A stretch of 64,000 nucleotides of DNA, from the NCBI GenBank assembly GCA_029204225.1, contig CM055097.1, positions 55,467,603 to 55,531,602 on the forward strand, written 5' to 3'. The notes beneath the pieces were generated by a model that searched no databases, was not told the DNA's origin, and saw only the letters and a program-made list of their open reading frames with translations. Of this stretch, positions 62,350 to 64,000 are shown piece after piece. This DNA comes from Diphasiastrum complanatum. Lineage: Eukaryota > Streptophyta > Lycopodiopsida > Lycopodiales > Lycopodiaceae. A program made the translations under genes and the position numbers. Position 1 is the first letter of the stretch. Each line of letters begins with the position of its first letter.

Positions 62350-63652
62350 TTGAATATTTTTTTCAATGAATCTAATATTGAAGTGCAGTACTTTGAATGT
62401 TATGAGAATACTGATGACGAAGAATTCTTCGATGCCTGCGACGCTGAAGCAGATGTTTCGTATGAAGAAATTAACGTTGCAGACACGAACTCGAAAGAGT
62501 CTGACAATTCGAGTGATGAATCTGAACACAAATTTGGTAACAAGAACCAGGTTGACGACAATAAAACATTTGTGAAATTAACCATGCGTGAAATTCATGG
62601 CCATACAAAGGCCAGTATGACAGAACATATTATTTTACCAGAATCTAATGAACTGATTGAACTTGCACCTGGCAGATTTGTGCATGTTTCAAAGTCACTT
62701 GGAGAATTGGAGTTAGTGGAATTCACTGAACTATTGAAGGAGTATCAAGACGTTTTTGTTTGGTCGCTCGACGATTTGAAGGGTATACCTGCAAAATTTG
62801 GAGAGCACCAAATTGATTTTAAGGAAGATGTTGTACCTATTCGACAGAGACAGTATCGTCTCAATCCTAAGTACTCTCTCATAGTCAAGGACGAACTTAA
62901 CAAGCACCTTAAGGCAGGTATAATCTATCCCATCTTAAGTAGTGAATGGGTTTCACCCATTGTTGTCATCCCAAAGAAGAAGACTGGCAAAATACGAATA
63001 TGCCAAGATTTCCGCAAACTCAATGCTGCCACAAGGAAGGATCATCATCCTCTGCCCTTCACTGATTTTATCTTAGATCAGGTTGCTGGTCAGGAGCATT
63101 ATAGTTTTTGTGACGCTTTTTTTGGTTATAATCAGGTTGGAGTGCGGAAGGAGGATCGTCCAAAGACTACATTCACTACGGATTGGGGGCACTTATGCCT
63201 ACAACAAAATGCCCTTTGGTCTTTGTAATGCTCCAACGACTTTTCAGCGAATCATGATGTTAATTTTCGCTGCCTTCCTAAGAACTTTTCTCGAAATATT
63301 TATTGATGATTTCTATGTATATAGTGATATAAAGACACACCTGCAGAAGTTGAAATTAACATTGCAATGGTGTAGAGATACTTGTTTATCCCTTCATCTA
63401 GAGAAATGCTTTTTCGGTATAAAAGAAGGGATATTACTCAGACACAGAATATCTAACAGAGGAATAGAAGTCGACAAAGATAAAGTCGAGCTTATAAAGA
63501 ATCTCCAGATACCAACCAATTTACGTGAACTAAGAGCTTTCTTAGGACATGTTGGCTATTACCGGAGATTTATTCAAAATCTTGCTTCCATTGCTGCCTC
63601 TCTTACACATCTACTGAAGAAACAAGTGGAATACTTGTGGACGAATGAATAG
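62350..63652 (+). pseudogene. Gypsy reverse transcriptase
   Basis: The frame 62350-63228 begins with an acidic spacer and carries FGEHQIDFKEDVVPIRQRQY, SPIVVIPKKKTGKIRICQDF, RKLNAATRKDHHPLPF and FCDAFFGYNQVGVRKEDRPK. After a single-base frame change near 63190 a second frame has MPFGLCNAPTTFQRIMM, the catalytic IFIDDFYVYS box (about 63295-63325) and ELRAFLGHVGYYRRFIQNLA. A TAG at 63650 precedes RNase H. FIDDF is the variant of YxDD common in Athila/Tat-type gypsy elements. Confidence 0.9.
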
Positions 63653-64000
63653 CAGAAAGCATTTGAAGATCTTAAACAAAGGTTGATCAATGCTCCTATT
63701 CTGAGACCACCCAACTGGGCTATTTTATTTCACAGTTATGTGGATGTTTCTGCATTTGCTATTGGTGTCTGTCTAAGCCAGAAGGATGACCAGAAGAAGG
63801 ACCATCCCATCTACTATGTGAGTCGACAGCTCAGTGCATCAGAGAAGAATTATTCGGCTACAGAAAAGGAAGCACTTGGCATGATTTTCACTGTTAAAAA
63901 ATTTCGGCATTACTTGCTGGGATATGCATTTATTTTTCATGTGGATCATTATGCTCTTAAGTATCTTGTAAATAAACCAGATCTATCAGGACGAATTGCT
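63653..64000 (+). pseudogene. Gypsy RNase H, cut by the window end
   Basis: Continues KAFEDLKQRLINAPILRPPN, then HSYVDVSAFAIGVCLSQKDD, IYYVSRQLSASEKNYSATEK, EALGMIFTVKKFRHYLLGY and FHVDHYALKYLVNKPDLSGR to the last base. DVSAFAIG is the active-site start (usually DAS). It is related to, but clearly distinct from, the RNase H at 57003-57878. Confidence 0.9.

Larger units (their letters stand above)
59098..64000 (+). mobile_element. Ty3/gypsy element, 5' LTR to RNase H, cut by the window end
   Basis: Plus-strand order: inferred LTR, PBS (59880), gag (59950-61230), protease (about 61860-62250), RT (62700-63650), RNase H (63650-64000, running off the end). It lies next to copia sequence on its left, consistent with insertion into an older copia copy. 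The coding region has several stops and shifts (for example around 60205, 61390, 62048, 63190, 63650), so this copy is inactive, but domains are well preserved, suggesting a fairly recent origin. Confidence 0.9.

Overview
This is nuclear DNA of a land plant. The evidence is a chloroplast-targeted dihydroxy-acid dehydratase gene split into 14 exons, a plant-type single-exon coiled-coil gene, tRNA-headed SINE-like elements, long dinucleotide microsatellites and dense, nested Ty1/copia and Ty3/gypsy retrotransposons. The low gene density, repeat-filled introns and a DHAD sequence clearly diverged from the Arabidopsis protein would suit a large genome such as a fern, lycophyte or gymnosperm, but the lineage cannot be settled from the sequence alone.

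Layout. 1-10134: nested retrotransposons. A copia element with both LTRs and a 5-bp target duplication sits inside the 3' LTR of a plus-strand gypsy element, which itself abuts a minus-strand gypsy gag-pol remnant. 10135-13400: AT-rich non-coding DNA with one LTR end and primer-binding site. 13560-22048: the DHAD gene (predicted 620 aa), apparently intact, with a copia fragment in intron 2 and one GC-AG intron. 22049-25011: degraded sequence with a 50-bp tandem duplication and a CT microsatellite. 25012-25780: a copia LTR with its primer-binding site, same family as the 805-6879 element. 26025-27877: an unrecognised plus-strand locus with a TATA box, a GC-rich iterated leader and several consecutive ORFs, broken by at least one in-frame stop. 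30883-32500: a single-exon gene for a plant coiled-coil protein (274 aa). 32500-41900: gene-poor DNA with SINE heads, a MITE candidate, hairpins and microsatellites. 41900-53560: fragments of gypsy, copia, a hAT-like transposase and a DUF7869-like gene, including an open reading frame that fuses DUF7869 to copia sequence. 56241-64000: a minus gypsy pol, a minus copia pol, and a plus-strand gypsy element (LTR, PBS, gag with three zinc knuckles, protease, RT, RNase H) that runs off the window.

Only two genes look like functioning host genes: DHAD (branched-chain amino-acid synthesis in the plastid) and the coiled-coil gene. Nothing links them functionally. Almost everything else is mobile-element DNA at different stages of decay. 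The most unusual parts are the unclassified locus at 26-27.9 kb, the DUF7869/copia chimeric ORF at 51.4-52.1 kb with its 63-bp coding repeat upstream, and two copia elements with damaged coding capacity but recognisable ends.
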